A stretch of 26,884 bases of DNA. It comes from JAAYRG01 sp964643255 (GTDB lineage Bacteria > Bacillota > Clostridia > Lachnospirales > Lachnospiraceae). The stretch is taken from contig CAZXSM010000021.1 in assembly GCA_964643255.1 (NCBI GenBank), positions 1 to 26,884 on the forward strand, read 5' to 3'. Position 1 is the first letter of the stretch; each line of letters starts with the position of its first letter. The notes below the pieces were generated by a model. The model had not been told where the DNA came from. It searched no databases and worked only from the letters and a program-made list of their open reading frames with translations. This document shows positions 7,525 through 15,152 of this stretch, piece by piece. The translations under genes were made by a program, and so were the position numbers.

Positions 7525-8931
7525 ATGAAGACCTATACAAATATAAACAAAAAATCAAAAACAGTAGCCTTCCACACCTTAGGGTGTAAAGTTAATTCCT
7601 ATGAAACAGAAGGAATGGAGAAGCTTTTTCGTGAAGCTGACTTTGAAGTGGTTGATTTTTCTAATAGAGCAGATATATACGTAGTAAACACTTGTACAGT
7701 AACCAACTTAGCAGATAGAAAATCAAGGCAAATGCTTCGTAAAGCAAGAAAAATGAATCAAGATGCTATAGTTGTAGCAGCAGGATGTTACGTACAAACA
7801 TCTCAAGCAGTAAAAGATGTAGATAGTACCAATGATACAAAAGAAACCAAAGATCTTGTAGACACCGTAGATTTGATCGTGGGCAATAATAATAAGCATG
7901 ATATAGTTAATATTGTAGAACAATTTATAATAGATAAAGAAGATAAAACACAAGTTAAACATAAACATGTGCTAGATATAGGAAGAGAAAGTGAATTTGA
8001 AGAGCTAGGTATTGAAACTATGACTGAAAAAACTAGGGCTTCTATTAAAATACAAGATGGTTGTAATCAATTTTGCTCTTATTGTATTATTCCCTATGCT
8101 AGAGGTAGGGTAAGAAGTAGAAGTGTTGATTCTATAATTAATGAAGTTGAAAAACTTACTGAAAATGGTTACAAGGAGATAGTTCTAACAGGAATTCATT
8201 TATCATCTTATGGAATTGATTTTACTGATAATCATGATAAGACATCAAAGCTTATTAATTTGATTGTAGAACTTTCTAAAATAAATAGACTAGAAAGAAT
8301 AAGACTTAGTTCTCTTGAGCCAAGAATTATTACAAATGAGTTTGTAGAAATCTTATCTAAGAATTCTAAACTATGTCCTCACTTTCATTTATCACTACAA
8401 AGTGGCTGCAATGCTACACTTAAGAGAATGAACAGGAAGTACACAAGTGAAGAATATAAAGAAAAATGTGATTTACTCCGTGAATATTTTCATAATCCAG
8501 CAATTACAACAGATGTAATTGTAGGTTTTCCAGGTGAAACAGAAGAGGAGTTTGAAGTTACAAGGAAGTTTTTACAAGATATTGATTTTGCACAAATGCA
8601 TATATTCAAATATTCACCACGCCAAGGAACACGTGCACAAAGAATGCCAGACCAAGTAAAATCACAAATTAAAAAACAACGCAGTCATAATCTTATGGAA
8701 CTTGAAAATAAGATGAGACAAGATTACATGTCTTCATTTATCGGAAGAAAAGAAAAAATCTTAGTAGAAGAAACAATAGAAATAAACGGAACAAGTTATC
8801 AAGTAGGTCATAATGAAAGATATGTAAAAATTGCTCTAGAAACAGATGAGGACTTAGTAAACCAAATTGTAAATATTAAGGTTAAAGACAAATTAAATGA
8901 TGATATAATGCTTGGAAAACTAAGTGAATAA
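7525..8931 (+). CDS. mtaB: tRNA t6A37 methylthiotransferase MtaB (radical SAM)
   Basis: Converts N6-threonylcarbamoyladenosine at tRNA position 37 to the 2-methylthio form (ms2t6A), stabilising codon-anticodon pairing for ANN codons. The 468 residues show the three domains of the methylthiotransferase family. The N-terminal UPF0004 domain carries cluster cysteines Cys21 (HTLGCKVNSYETEG), Cys57 and Cys88. The radical SAM domain has CNQFCSYC at 180-187, followed by IIPYARGRVRSR, and a C-terminal TRAM-type domain starts near SSFIGRKEKILVEE. HTLGCKVN with YETE is the MtaB rather than MiaB signature. AAAGGA lies 5 bases before the ATG. Residues around 92-145 hold a longer polar insertion than I would expect. 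Confidence 0.93.
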   Translation: MKTYTNINKKSKTVAFHTLGCKVNSYETEGMEKLFREADFEVVDFSNRADIYVVNTCTVTNLADRKSRQMLRKARKMNQDAIVVAAGCYVQTSQAVKDVDSTNDTKETKDLVDTVDLIVGNNNKHDIVNIVEQFIIDKEDKTQVKHKHVLDIGRESEFEELGIETMTEKTRASIKIQDGCNQFCSYCIIPYARGRVRSRSVDSIINEVEKLTENGYKEIVLTGIHLSSYGIDFTDNHDKTSKLINLIVELSKINRLERIRLSSLEPRIITNEFVEILSKNSKLCPHFHLSLQSGCNATLKRMNRKYTSEEYKEKCDLLREYFHNPAITTDVIVGFPGETEEEFEVTRKFLQDIDFAQMHIFKYSPRQGTRAQRMPDQVKSQIKKQRSHNLMELENKMRQDYMSSFIGRKEKILVEETIEINGTSYQVGHNERYVKIALETDEDLVNQIVNIKVKDKLNDDIMLGKLSE

Positions 8932-8963
8932 ACCTTGCTTTAGGAAATTTACTTAATAATAGA

Positions 8964-8992
8964 TTGAATTATTTAGCAAACTATATTATTAT
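8964..8992 (+). promoter_or_regulatory. Putative promoter for the ireB-ruvX group
   Basis: TTGAAT (8964-8969), a 17-base spacer and TATTAT (8987-8992) lie about 100 bases upstream of ireB. A short hairpin (CTTGGA 9042-9047 with TCCAAG 9056-9061) would be in the leader. Confidence 0.4.
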
Positions 8993-9096
8993 AGATGTAA
9001 TTGATAGTTCGGAAAACCTATAAAATAAAATGTTATTGAGTCTTGGAGAATATAATCCAAGCGCAATGATACTAGCAAAAAGAAGGACGTGTTTCT

Positions 9097-9378
9097 ATGC
9101 ATAGATCAAATAATACACATAATACACAATATTTTAAAGACATACAAAAAGATAAACAAGAAACAATAAAGGATGTAATAGCTAGTGTATATGATGCATT
9201 GGATGAAAAAGGATATAATCCAGTTAATCAGTTTGTAGGATATATCATGTCTGGAGATCCTACATATATTACTAGCCATAAAGGGGCTAGAAACCTTATT
9301 ATCAAAGTTGAAAGAGATGAGATACTAGAAGAACTGTTTAAGAGTTATATAAATAATAACTTAAATAAAGAACAGTAG
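9097..9378 (+). CDS. ireB: IreB family regulatory phosphoprotein (UPF0297)
   Basis: Small cytosolic protein; in Enterococcus IreB is phosphorylated near its N-terminus by the PASTA kinase IreK and affects cephalosporin resistance. The 93 residues include the near-invariant block GYIMSGDPTYITSHKGARNL and the earlier DALDEKGYNPVNQ that define the family. The N-terminus has Thr7 and Thr10 close to QYF, plausible phosphorylation sites by analogy. AAGGA precedes the ATG by about 9 bases. ruvX starts 15 bases downstream, as in most Firmicutes, where ireB (yrzL), ruvX (yrrK) and DUF1292 (yrzB) are consecutive. Confidence 0.93.
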   Translation: MHRSNNTHNTQYFKDIQKDKQETIKDVIASVYDALDEKGYNPVNQFVGYIMSGDPTYITSHKGARNLIIKVERDEILEELFKSYINNNLNKEQ

Positions 9379-9393
9379 ACCAATGGAGTATAT

Positions 9394-9855
9394 ATGCGTA
9401 TAATGGGATTGGATTATGGCAGTGTTACAATAGGAGTAGCCATAAGTGATGAATTATTAATAACTGCACAGGGCATCGAGACTATTCGAAGAAAAAAAGA
9501 AAATCAACTTCGAAAGTCCCTTGCTAGAATTGAAGAGTTAATAGAAGAATACAGTGTTAATTTGATTGTTTTGGGTTATCCTAAAAATATGGACAATTCT
9601 ATAGGCGATAGGGCTAAAAAGACTGAAGAATTTGCAAAAACCCTAGAGAGAAGAACAGGGCTTGAAGTAATACTTTGGGACGAAAGATTAACAACAGTAG
9701 AAGCAAGTAGAGTTTTAATGCAAGGAGATGTACGTAGGGAAAATAGAGATAGCTATGTAGATAAGATAGCGGCAGTGATAATTTTACAGAATTATTTAGA
9801 TTATAATTATAATAAAAATAATAATGAAAAAAAGTATAATAGTGAAAACGATTGA
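9394..9855 (+). CDS. ruvX: RuvX/YqgF family, putative Holliday junction resolvase or pre-16S rRNA nuclease
   Basis: RNase H-fold protein of 153 residues. It has the first acidic residue in MGLDYGSVTIGVAISD, the GYPKNMDNSIGDRA block, the second acidic site in LWDERLTTVEA, and the C-terminal DKIAAVIILQNYLD with a further Asp. The family has been assigned both Holliday-junction resolution and 5' maturation of 16S rRNA in different bacteria, so the product name is held open. A low-complexity Asn/Lys tail follows residue 138. TGGAG lies about 6 bases before the start. It is tightly linked to ireB and to the DUF1292 gene 24 bases downstream. Confidence 0.93.
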   Translation: MRIMGLDYGSVTIGVAISDELLITAQGIETIRRKKENQLRKSLARIEELIEEYSVNLIVLGYPKNMDNSIGDRAKKTEEFAKTLERRTGLEVILWDERLTTVEASRVLMQGDVRRENRDSYVDKIAAVIILQNYLDYNYNKNNNEKKYNSEND

Positions 9856-9879
9856 CTTTAGATAGATTTAGGAGTAATA

Positions 9880-10146
9880 ATGGATAATAAGAATACAATA
9901 AGATTTGTATCCGATGATAATATAGAAATTGAATTAGTTCTTATAGAACAAACAAAACTAAATGGTCATACTTATTTACTTGCACATAGTCAAGAAGATG
10001 AGGAGACTGCTTATATATTGAAAGATTTATCAGATGAAGAAGATGATACATCAATTTATGAATTCTTAGAAGATGAAAAAGAAATAAAATTACTTTCAAA
10101 AGTCTTTGAAGAATTATTAGATGATGTAAGTATTGAATTAGAATAA
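9880..10146 (+). CDS. DUF1292 (YrzB-like) small acidic protein
   Basis: The 88-residue strongly acidic protein has no membrane segment and no cysteine. The pattern (FVSDDNIEIELVLIEQTKLNG, then YLLAHSQEDEETAYILK, then EDE-rich segments ending in LSKVFEELLDD) is that of DUF1292. The family lies after ruvX across Firmicutes and its biochemical role is unknown to me. TAGGAG precedes the ATG by 6 bases. Position and length fully support the family call. Confidence 0.9.
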   Translation: MDNKNTIRFVSDDNIEIELVLIEQTKLNGHTYLLAHSQEDEETAYILKDLSDEEDDTSIYEFLEDEKEIKLLSKVFEELLDDVSIELE

Positions 10147-10236
10147 TAAAAGAACGTAAACATTAAAATTAAGAAAACAAAGAAAATTTACATAGTGCGA
10201 TTATAAATTAGATGGTAGATTAGGTTGGTGAAAAAA

Positions 10237-10704
10237 ATGCCTAACGAAAAAGAACACTTTAAAAAATTGTTAAGGGAAAACGGACTTAAAGTAACGTCAC
10301 AAAGAATTGCTATTCTTGAGACTTTAAAAGATAGACCAGGTGAGCATTTAACGGCTGAAGAAATATATGAAATTGTAAGAGAAGAGAATCCAAATATTGG
10401 ATTAGCTACGATTTATAGAACTATTCAGCTATTAACTGATTTAAACCTAATTGATAAATTAAACTTAGATGATGGTCATGTCCGTTACGAGATCGGTAAT
10501 TTAAACCAAGATGACAATATTCATCGTCATCATCATTTAATATGCTTAGAATGTGATAAAATAATAGGATTTAAAGATGACTTGTTAGAGCAATTAGAAA
10601 GTACAATTGGAGACACCATGGGCTTTGAAGTGGTAGATCACGAAGTGAAGCTATATGGGTATTGTAAAGAATGTATCGAAAAATCGAAACCAAACAAGAG
10701 TTAG
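10237..10704 (+). CDS. fur: Fur family metal-dependent transcriptional regulator
   Basis: Dimeric DNA-binding repressor that senses a metal, most often Fe2+. The 155 residues contain an N-terminal winged helix (KVTSQRIAILETL, then GLATIYRTIQLLTDL as the recognition helix) and a dimerisation domain. The metal-binding block HRHHHLICLEC has His96, His98-100, Cys103 and Cys106, and a second CxxC is at Cys143/Cys146. The DLLEQLE and DHEVKLYGYC stretches resemble Bacillus Fur more than PerR, but Zur or PerR function cannot be excluded. TTG 10225 and GTG 10228 are also in frame. I prefer ATG 10237 because GGTGA just upstream matches the 16S tail at good spacing. Its place between the DUF1292 gene and RNase J is an insertion relative to Bacillus. 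Confidence 0.92.
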   Translation: MPNEKEHFKKLLRENGLKVTSQRIAILETLKDRPGEHLTAEEIYEIVREENPNIGLATIYRTIQLLTDLNLIDKLNLDDGHVRYEIGNLNQDDNIHRHHHLICLECDKIIGFKDDLLEQLESTIGDTMGFEVVDHEVKLYGYCKECIEKSKPNKS

Positions 10705-10744
10705 CATATAATAAACTTATACTAAAAAAGCATATGTTATACTA
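10703..10744. repeat. Two interleaved direct repeats upstream of RNase J
   Basis: TTATACTA occurs at 10717-10724 and 10737-10744, exactly 20 bases apart (about two helical turns). AGCATAT occurs at 10703-10709 and 10729-10735. A TATAAT at 10749-10754 follows directly but lacks a clear -35. The arrangement could be an operator or a chance product of AT-rich DNA. Confidence 0.35.
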
Positions 10745-10811
10745 TCTGTATAATTTATAAGGACTGCACTTATAATAAATATTTTTAAAAAAATTATGGA
10801 GGTGCAATCTT

Positions 10812-12497
10812 TTGAAAAACAAGCAAAAGATATCAAGAAAACAAGAAAAAAGTATTAAAATTATACCCCTAGGTGGGTTAGAAAAAGTAGGAATGAATAT
10901 AACAGCATTTGAGTGTGATGGTAGTATTATCGTAGTAGACTGTGGTATATCATTTCCTGAAGACGATATGCTAGGTATAGATAGCGTAATACCAGATATA
11001 ACATATTTAAAAGAAAACAAAGACAAGGTAAAGGGAATTGTCCTTACCCATGGACATGAAGACCATATAGGTGCCCTACCTTATGTACTCAAAGAAATCC
11101 AGGTCCCAGTTTATGGTACAAACCTTACAATGGGAATTTTAGAGAATAAACTTAAAGAACATAAGTTATTACAAAAAACAAGAAGAAAAGTAATAAAGCA
11201 TGGACAATCTATTAATTTAGGATGTTTTACTATTGAATTCATTAAAATCAATCATAGTATTGGAGATGCGTCAGCACTTGCAATATTTAGTCCAGCAGGA
11301 ATTATTGTTCATACAGGTGACTTTAAAGTTGATTTCACACCAGTATATGGTGATCCTATAGACTTACAACGTTTTGGTGAACTTGGTAAAAGAGGAGTAT
11401 TAGCACTTTTATCTGATAGTACTAATGCTGAAAGACCAGGTTTTACAATGTCTGAGAAGACAGTAGGTAAGACTTTTGACAATATATTTGAAGAAAACAG
11501 TAAGAATCGAATAATAGTAGCAACATTTGCATCTAATGTAGACAGAGTGCAACAAATCGTTAATTCTGCAGGTAAATATAATAGAAAAGTTATTGTTGAA
11601 GGCAGAAGCATGAAGAACATAGTTGGAACAGCGTCTGAACTTGGATATCTTGATATTCCAAAGAATACATTAATTGATGTTTCAGAGTTGAACAATTATC
11701 CAGATGATCAAATCGTTGTTATAACAACAGGAAGCCAAGGAGAGTCAATGGCGGCTTTATCTAGAATGGCTGCTAACATTCACCGTAAGATTTCTATAAA
11801 ACCAACAGATACAATTATATTTAGCTCTACACCTGTACCAGGTAATGAGAAAGCAGTATCTAAGGTTATTAATGAAGTATCTATGAAAGGTGCTAATGTA
11901 ATTTATCAGGACACTCATGTATCAGGTCATGCTTGTGAAGAAGAACTAAAGCTGATTTATTCCTTAACAAAACCCAAATATGCAATACCAGTACATGGTG
12001 AATTTAGACATTTAAAGGCTAATGAAAAAATAGCAAAAACCATGGGAATAGAAGGAAAGGATATATTTCTTTTAGAAGCTGGGGATGTATTAGAATTAAA
12101 TCAAAGTGAAGGAAAAGTAGTTGGCAAAGTTCCAGCAGGCGAAATATTTGTTGATGGACTTGGTGTTGGTGATGTTGGTAACATTGTATTAAGAGATAGA
12201 CAGCAATTATCAGAAAACGGACTAATTATTGCTGTTGTGACACTAGAGAGAGGCTCTAACCAGATATTGTCTGGACCTGATATAGTATCTAGAGGATTTG
12301 TATATGTAAGAGAATCTGAAGACTTAATGGATGGGGCAAAAGATGTTGCAAGAAATGCTCTCTATAAATGTCAGAAAAAGAATATAAATGATTGGTCTAA
12401 AATTAAAAACGAAATAAGAGACTCACTAAGCAATTATCTGTGGGTAAAAACTAAGAGAAGACCTATGATTTTACCAATTATTATGGAAGTAAAATAA
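10812..12497 (+). CDS. rnjA: Ribonuclease J
   Basis: Metallo-beta-lactamase/beta-CASP ribonuclease with 5'-3' exonuclease and endonuclease activity, central to mRNA decay and rRNA processing in Firmicutes. The 561 residues include IIPLGGLEKVGMN at the start of the fold, the zinc motif HGHEDH at 80-85, SIGDASALAIFSPAGIIVHTGDFKVD, the beta-CASP segment with TGSQGE, and the late VSGHACEEELKLI and IPVHGEFRHL motifs. The start is UUG at 10812, placed 7 bases after GGAGGTG (10798-10804); the next in-frame ATG would cut into the conserved fold. Only one RNase J copy is visible, so a J1 versus J2 assignment is not made. Confidence 0.95.
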   Translation: MKNKQKISRKQEKSIKIIPLGGLEKVGMNITAFECDGSIIVVDCGISFPEDDMLGIDSVIPDITYLKENKDKVKGIVLTHGHEDHIGALPYVLKEIQVPVYGTNLTMGILENKLKEHKLLQKTRRKVIKHGQSINLGCFTIEFIKINHSIGDASALAIFSPAGIIVHTGDFKVDFTPVYGDPIDLQRFGELGKRGVLALLSDSTNAERPGFTMSEKTVGKTFDNIFEENSKNRIIVATFASNVDRVQQIVNSAGKYNRKVIVEGRSMKNIVGTASELGYLDIPKNTLIDVSELNNYPDDQIVVITTGSQGESMAALSRMAANIHRKISIKPTDTIIFSSTPVPGNEKAVSKVINEVSMKGANVIYQDTHVSGHACEEELKLIYSLTKPKYAIPVHGEFRHLKANEKIAKTMGIEGKDIFLLEAGDVLELNQSEGKVVGKVPAGEIFVDGLGVGDVGNIVLRDRQQLSENGLIIAVVTLERGSNQILSGPDIVSRGFVYVRESEDLMDGAKDVARNALYKCQKKNINDWSKIKNEIRDSLSNYLWVKTKRRPMILPIIMEVK

Positions 12498-12542
12498 CCT
12501 ATAATATGCAATAAGAACTAATGAGTCTATAAGGAGCAATTA

Positions 12543-12968
12543 ATGATGGCATCAAAATCTAATTTAAATACGGCATTAAGGGTAGCCAGGAATCTACTTC
12601 ATTTATTAATCAATCTTGTATTTTACTTAATAATTATTTATATAGTTATTAATGCAGGCAAAATAATATATGACACAAGTTATGAGATTTTTGGCAATAC
12701 AGGAGTAACTGAAGGTGAAGGAATTGACGTATATGTGAAAATTGAACAAGGGGAATCAACTATGAATATTGCTAATAAACTAAAGCAAAACAAAGTAATT
12801 GACAATCCCTACTCATTTTATATTCATGCCAAGTTAAAAGAATATCCTATTATGCCAGGCACATTTACTCTTAATACCTCGATGAATTATGATGAAATAT
12901 TTGATGTAATTACAATACCTTATACAGAAGAAGAATTAGAATACCAGGAAAATCAAGAGACTAATTAA
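12543..12968 (+). CDS. MltG/YceG-like membrane protein without a catalytic domain
   Basis: The 141 residues have an uncharged membrane segment at about 20-40 (LHLLINLVFYLIIIYIVINAG). An extracytoplasmic LysM-like region follows (about 60-125) with the pattern VYVKIEQGESTMNIANKLKQNKVI and YPIMPGTFTLNTSMNYDEIFDVIT. This resembles the N-terminal part of the endolytic transglycosylase MltG, which is about 340-370 residues with a C-terminal YceG domain. Here the protein ends where that domain would begin, with an acidic tail. Position before trmR and trhP matches yrrL (mltG) of Bacillus, supporting descent from mltG. It cannot have transglycosylase activity as read. ATG 12543 and 12546 are adjacent; AAGGAG at 12531-12536 suits the first. 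Confidence 0.75.
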   Translation: MMASKSNLNTALRVARNLLHLLINLVFYLIIIYIVINAGKIIYDTSYEIFGNTGVTEGEGIDVYVKIEQGESTMNIANKLKQNKVIDNPYSFYIHAKLKEYPIMPGTFTLNTSMNYDEIFDVITIPYTEEELEYQENQETN

Positions 12969-12970
12969 TA

Positions 12971-13013
12971 AAAAGGCGGACCGTAAGTTTAGCTTAATGG
13001 TTCGCTTTTCTTT
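12971..13013 (+). terminator. Terminator-like hairpin between the mltG-like gene and trmR
   Basis: The stem GCGGACC (12976-12982) with GGTTCGC (12999-13005), one G-U pair, is extended outward by A-U pairs and inward by TAAG/CTTA. The T-rich tract TTTTCTTT follows at 13006-13013. The next ribosome site begins only 6 bases later. Confidence 0.75.
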
Positions 13014-13030
13014 GAAAATTGGAGCATATT

Positions 13031-13699
13031 ATGATAGTAGATAAAAATGTAGTAGAATATATTAACTCCCTAGAAGGAGAACTTCCAAAACATTTGGTAC
13101 AATTAGAAGAAAAAGCACTAAATGAAAATGTGCCAATAATCAAGAAAGAAACTGGGGTTTTAATTAGATTTTTGTTAACCCTTCTTAAACCATCAAGAAT
13201 TCTTGAAATTGGAACGGCTATAGGATTTTCAACTATTTATATTAGTGAGTATATGCCGGAAGACTCTACTATTACAACCATTGAAAAAGTAGAAATGAGA
13301 TTAAAAGAGGCAAGACATAATTTGTCTCATTGTTCTAAAAGTGATAAAATAACCTTGTTAGAAGGGGACGCTTTACTTATATTAGAAGAACTGGCAAAGA
13401 AGGTAGAACAAAAAGGAAATGATAATCAATATGACTTTATATTTCTAGATGCTGCAAAGGGCCAGTATATCAACTTCCTTCCTAATATTTTAAAACTACT
13501 ATCAAAGAATGGAATACTTATTACCGACAATGTCCTACAAGATGGAGAAATTGCCGGTTCAAGATATGCTATAAGAAGAAGAGATAGAACTATTCACTCT
13601 AGAATGAGAGAATATTTATATACACTAACTCACACAAATGAGTTAGAGACAGTTATAATTCCTATAGGGGATGGAGTAACACTTTCTACAAAAAAGTAA
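13031..13699 (+). CDS. trmR: tRNA 5-hydroxyuridine methyltransferase TrmR (class I O-methyltransferase)
   Basis: SAM-dependent O-methyltransferase of the catechol O-methyltransferase-like family; in Bacillus TrmR (YrrM) methylates 5-hydroxyuridine at tRNA position 34 to mo5U. The 222 residues contain ILEIGTAIGFSTIYI (SAM loop), TTIEKVEMRLKEA (acidic residue after strand 2), FIFLDAAKGQY with metal-binding Asp, and ITDNVLQDG with the metal-binding Asp-Asn pair. Directly downstream is a U32 peptidase-family gene of the TrhP type that makes the hydroxyuridine substrate, which supports the tRNA role over a generic one. TTGGAG at 13019-13024 sets the ATG at 13031. Confidence 0.88.
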   Translation: MIVDKNVVEYINSLEGELPKHLVQLEEKALNENVPIIKKETGVLIRFLLTLLKPSRILEIGTAIGFSTIYISEYMPEDSTITTIEKVEMRLKEARHNLSHCSKSDKITLLEGDALLILEELAKKVEQKGNDNQYDFIFLDAAKGQYINFLPNILKLLSKNGILITDNVLQDGEIAGSRYAIRRRDRTIHSRMREYLYTLTHTNELETVIIPIGDGVTLSTKK

Positions 13700-13734
13700 G
13701 TCCATCACATAAAGGGAAAGAGAGGTAAACAAAG

Positions 13735-14982
13735 ATGAACAAACTAAAAAAACCAGAATTATTATTACCTTCAAGTAATTTAGAGGTGTTAAAACTTGCA
13801 TTTTCTTATGGAGCAGATGCAGTATATATAGGTGGAGATGTATTTTCCATGAGGGCAAGGGCAAAAAACTTTTCAAAGGAAGATATGAGAGAAGGTATTG
13901 AATTTGCTCATGCTAGGGGTAAGAAGGTTTATGTAACAGCTAATATAATCGCCCATAACGAAGACTTAGAAGGATTCAGAGAGTATTTTAAAGAATTAAA
14001 AGACTTACAGCCAGATGCTCTTATTATATCTGACCCAGGAGTCTTAGAAATAGCAAAGGAAGTAATACCTGATATGGAATTCCATATTAGTACCCAAGCC
14101 AACAATGTTAATTACGGAACATATAAATTCTGGCATAGGATGGGAGCGAAAAGGGTTGTTTCAGGTAGGGAACTTTCTCTAAAAGAAATCAAAGAAATCA
14201 GACAAAACATACCTGATGACTTAGAAATAGAAACCTTTATACATGGAGCTATGTGTATTGCTTATTCAGGAAGGTGTTTATTAAGTAATTATTTTACAGG
14301 AAGAGATGCTAATAGAGGTGAATGTACTCATCCATGTAGGTGGAAATATCATTTGACAGAAGCAACAAGGCCTGGAGAATATATGCCTATATATGAAAAT
14401 GAAAGAGGTACTTATATATTCAATTCTAAAGACTTGTGTATGATTGAATACATTCCAGAGCTTATAGATGCAGGAATTGATAGCTTTAAAATTGAAGGTA
14501 GGATGAAGAGTGCCTTATATGTTGTTACAGCAGCAAGAGCATATAGAAAGGCAATTGATGATTATTATGAAGACCCACAACTGTATAAGAATAATCTTCA
14601 TAAATATAAAGAAGAGGTAGAAAAAAATACTTACCGAGAATTCACTACCGGTTTCTTTTTTGAAAAACCAAGTCATGATGGCCAAATATATGATAAGAAT
14701 ACATATATTAAGTCCTATACTTACCTTGGTTTTGTACAAGGACACAAAGAAGGACAAGATGGAGAGAATTGGTATGAGTTAGAACAACGTAATAAGTTTA
14801 GTGTGGGAGATGAAATTGAGGTTATGAAAGCTTCTGGGGATAACTTACATCTTAAAGTCCTTGGAATGAAGGATGAAGAAGGTAATGATATAGATAGTTG
14901 TCCACATCCACAGGAAATATTTTATATTAATGTGGGAGAAAAACTAGATAATTTTGATGTTTTAAGAAGAAGAGAAAAATAA
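13735..14982 (+). CDS. trhP: tRNA 5-hydroxyuridine synthesis protein TrhP (U32 peptidase family)
   Basis: The family, annotated as U32 peptidases, includes TrhP proteins that carry out prephenate-dependent hydroxylation of U34 in tRNA. The 415 residues contain PELLLPSSNLEVLKLAFSYG at the N-terminus of a barrel-like domain and the conserved IHGAMCIAYSGRC...TGRDANRGECTHPC block, with Cys174, Cys181, Cys197 and Cys201 as likely Fe-S ligands. SKDLCMIEYIPELIDAGIDSFKIEGRMKS follows, then a C-terminal beta domain. Length matches Bacillus YrrO (TrhP2); no shorter YrrN-like companion is present, so one protein may do the whole job, as YegQ does in E. coli. AGAGGT (13721-13726) precedes the ATG. It is 35 bases behind trmR. 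Confidence 0.9.
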   Translation: MNKLKKPELLLPSSNLEVLKLAFSYGADAVYIGGDVFSMRARAKNFSKEDMREGIEFAHARGKKVYVTANIIAHNEDLEGFREYFKELKDLQPDALIISDPGVLEIAKEVIPDMEFHISTQANNVNYGTYKFWHRMGAKRVVSGRELSLKEIKEIRQNIPDDLEIETFIHGAMCIAYSGRCLLSNYFTGRDANRGECTHPCRWKYHLTEATRPGEYMPIYENERGTYIFNSKDLCMIEYIPELIDAGIDSFKIEGRMKSALYVVTAARAYRKAIDDYYEDPQLYKNNLHKYKEEVEKNTYREFTTGFFFEKPSHDGQIYDKNTYIKSYTYLGFVQGHKEGQDGENWYELEQRNKFSVGDEIEVMKASGDNLHLKVLGMKDEEGNDIDSCPHPQEIFYINVGEKLDNFDVLRRREK

Positions 14983-15001
14983 TCAACAATTAGATATTAG
15001 A

Positions 15002-15053
15002 GAAAGAGCAGATGCAGTTAAAAAGATTTCTTTTTAACTGCATCTGCTCTTTT
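15002..15053 (+). terminator. Intrinsic terminator after trhP with a 23-bp stem
   Basis: Arms 15003-15025 and 15030-15052 are perfect complements of 23 bases around the loop ATTT. The run CTCTTTTATT serves as a short U-tract. It closes the ireB-to-trhP block and isolates the following gene. Confidence 0.9.
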
Positions 15054-15152
15054 ATTAACCTTAATTAAGCAAGTATATATTAACAAAATTTGTAATATGA
15101 CTTTAAATCCTATCATATATTTTATTATTATATCAGTAATGGACGGTTGATT

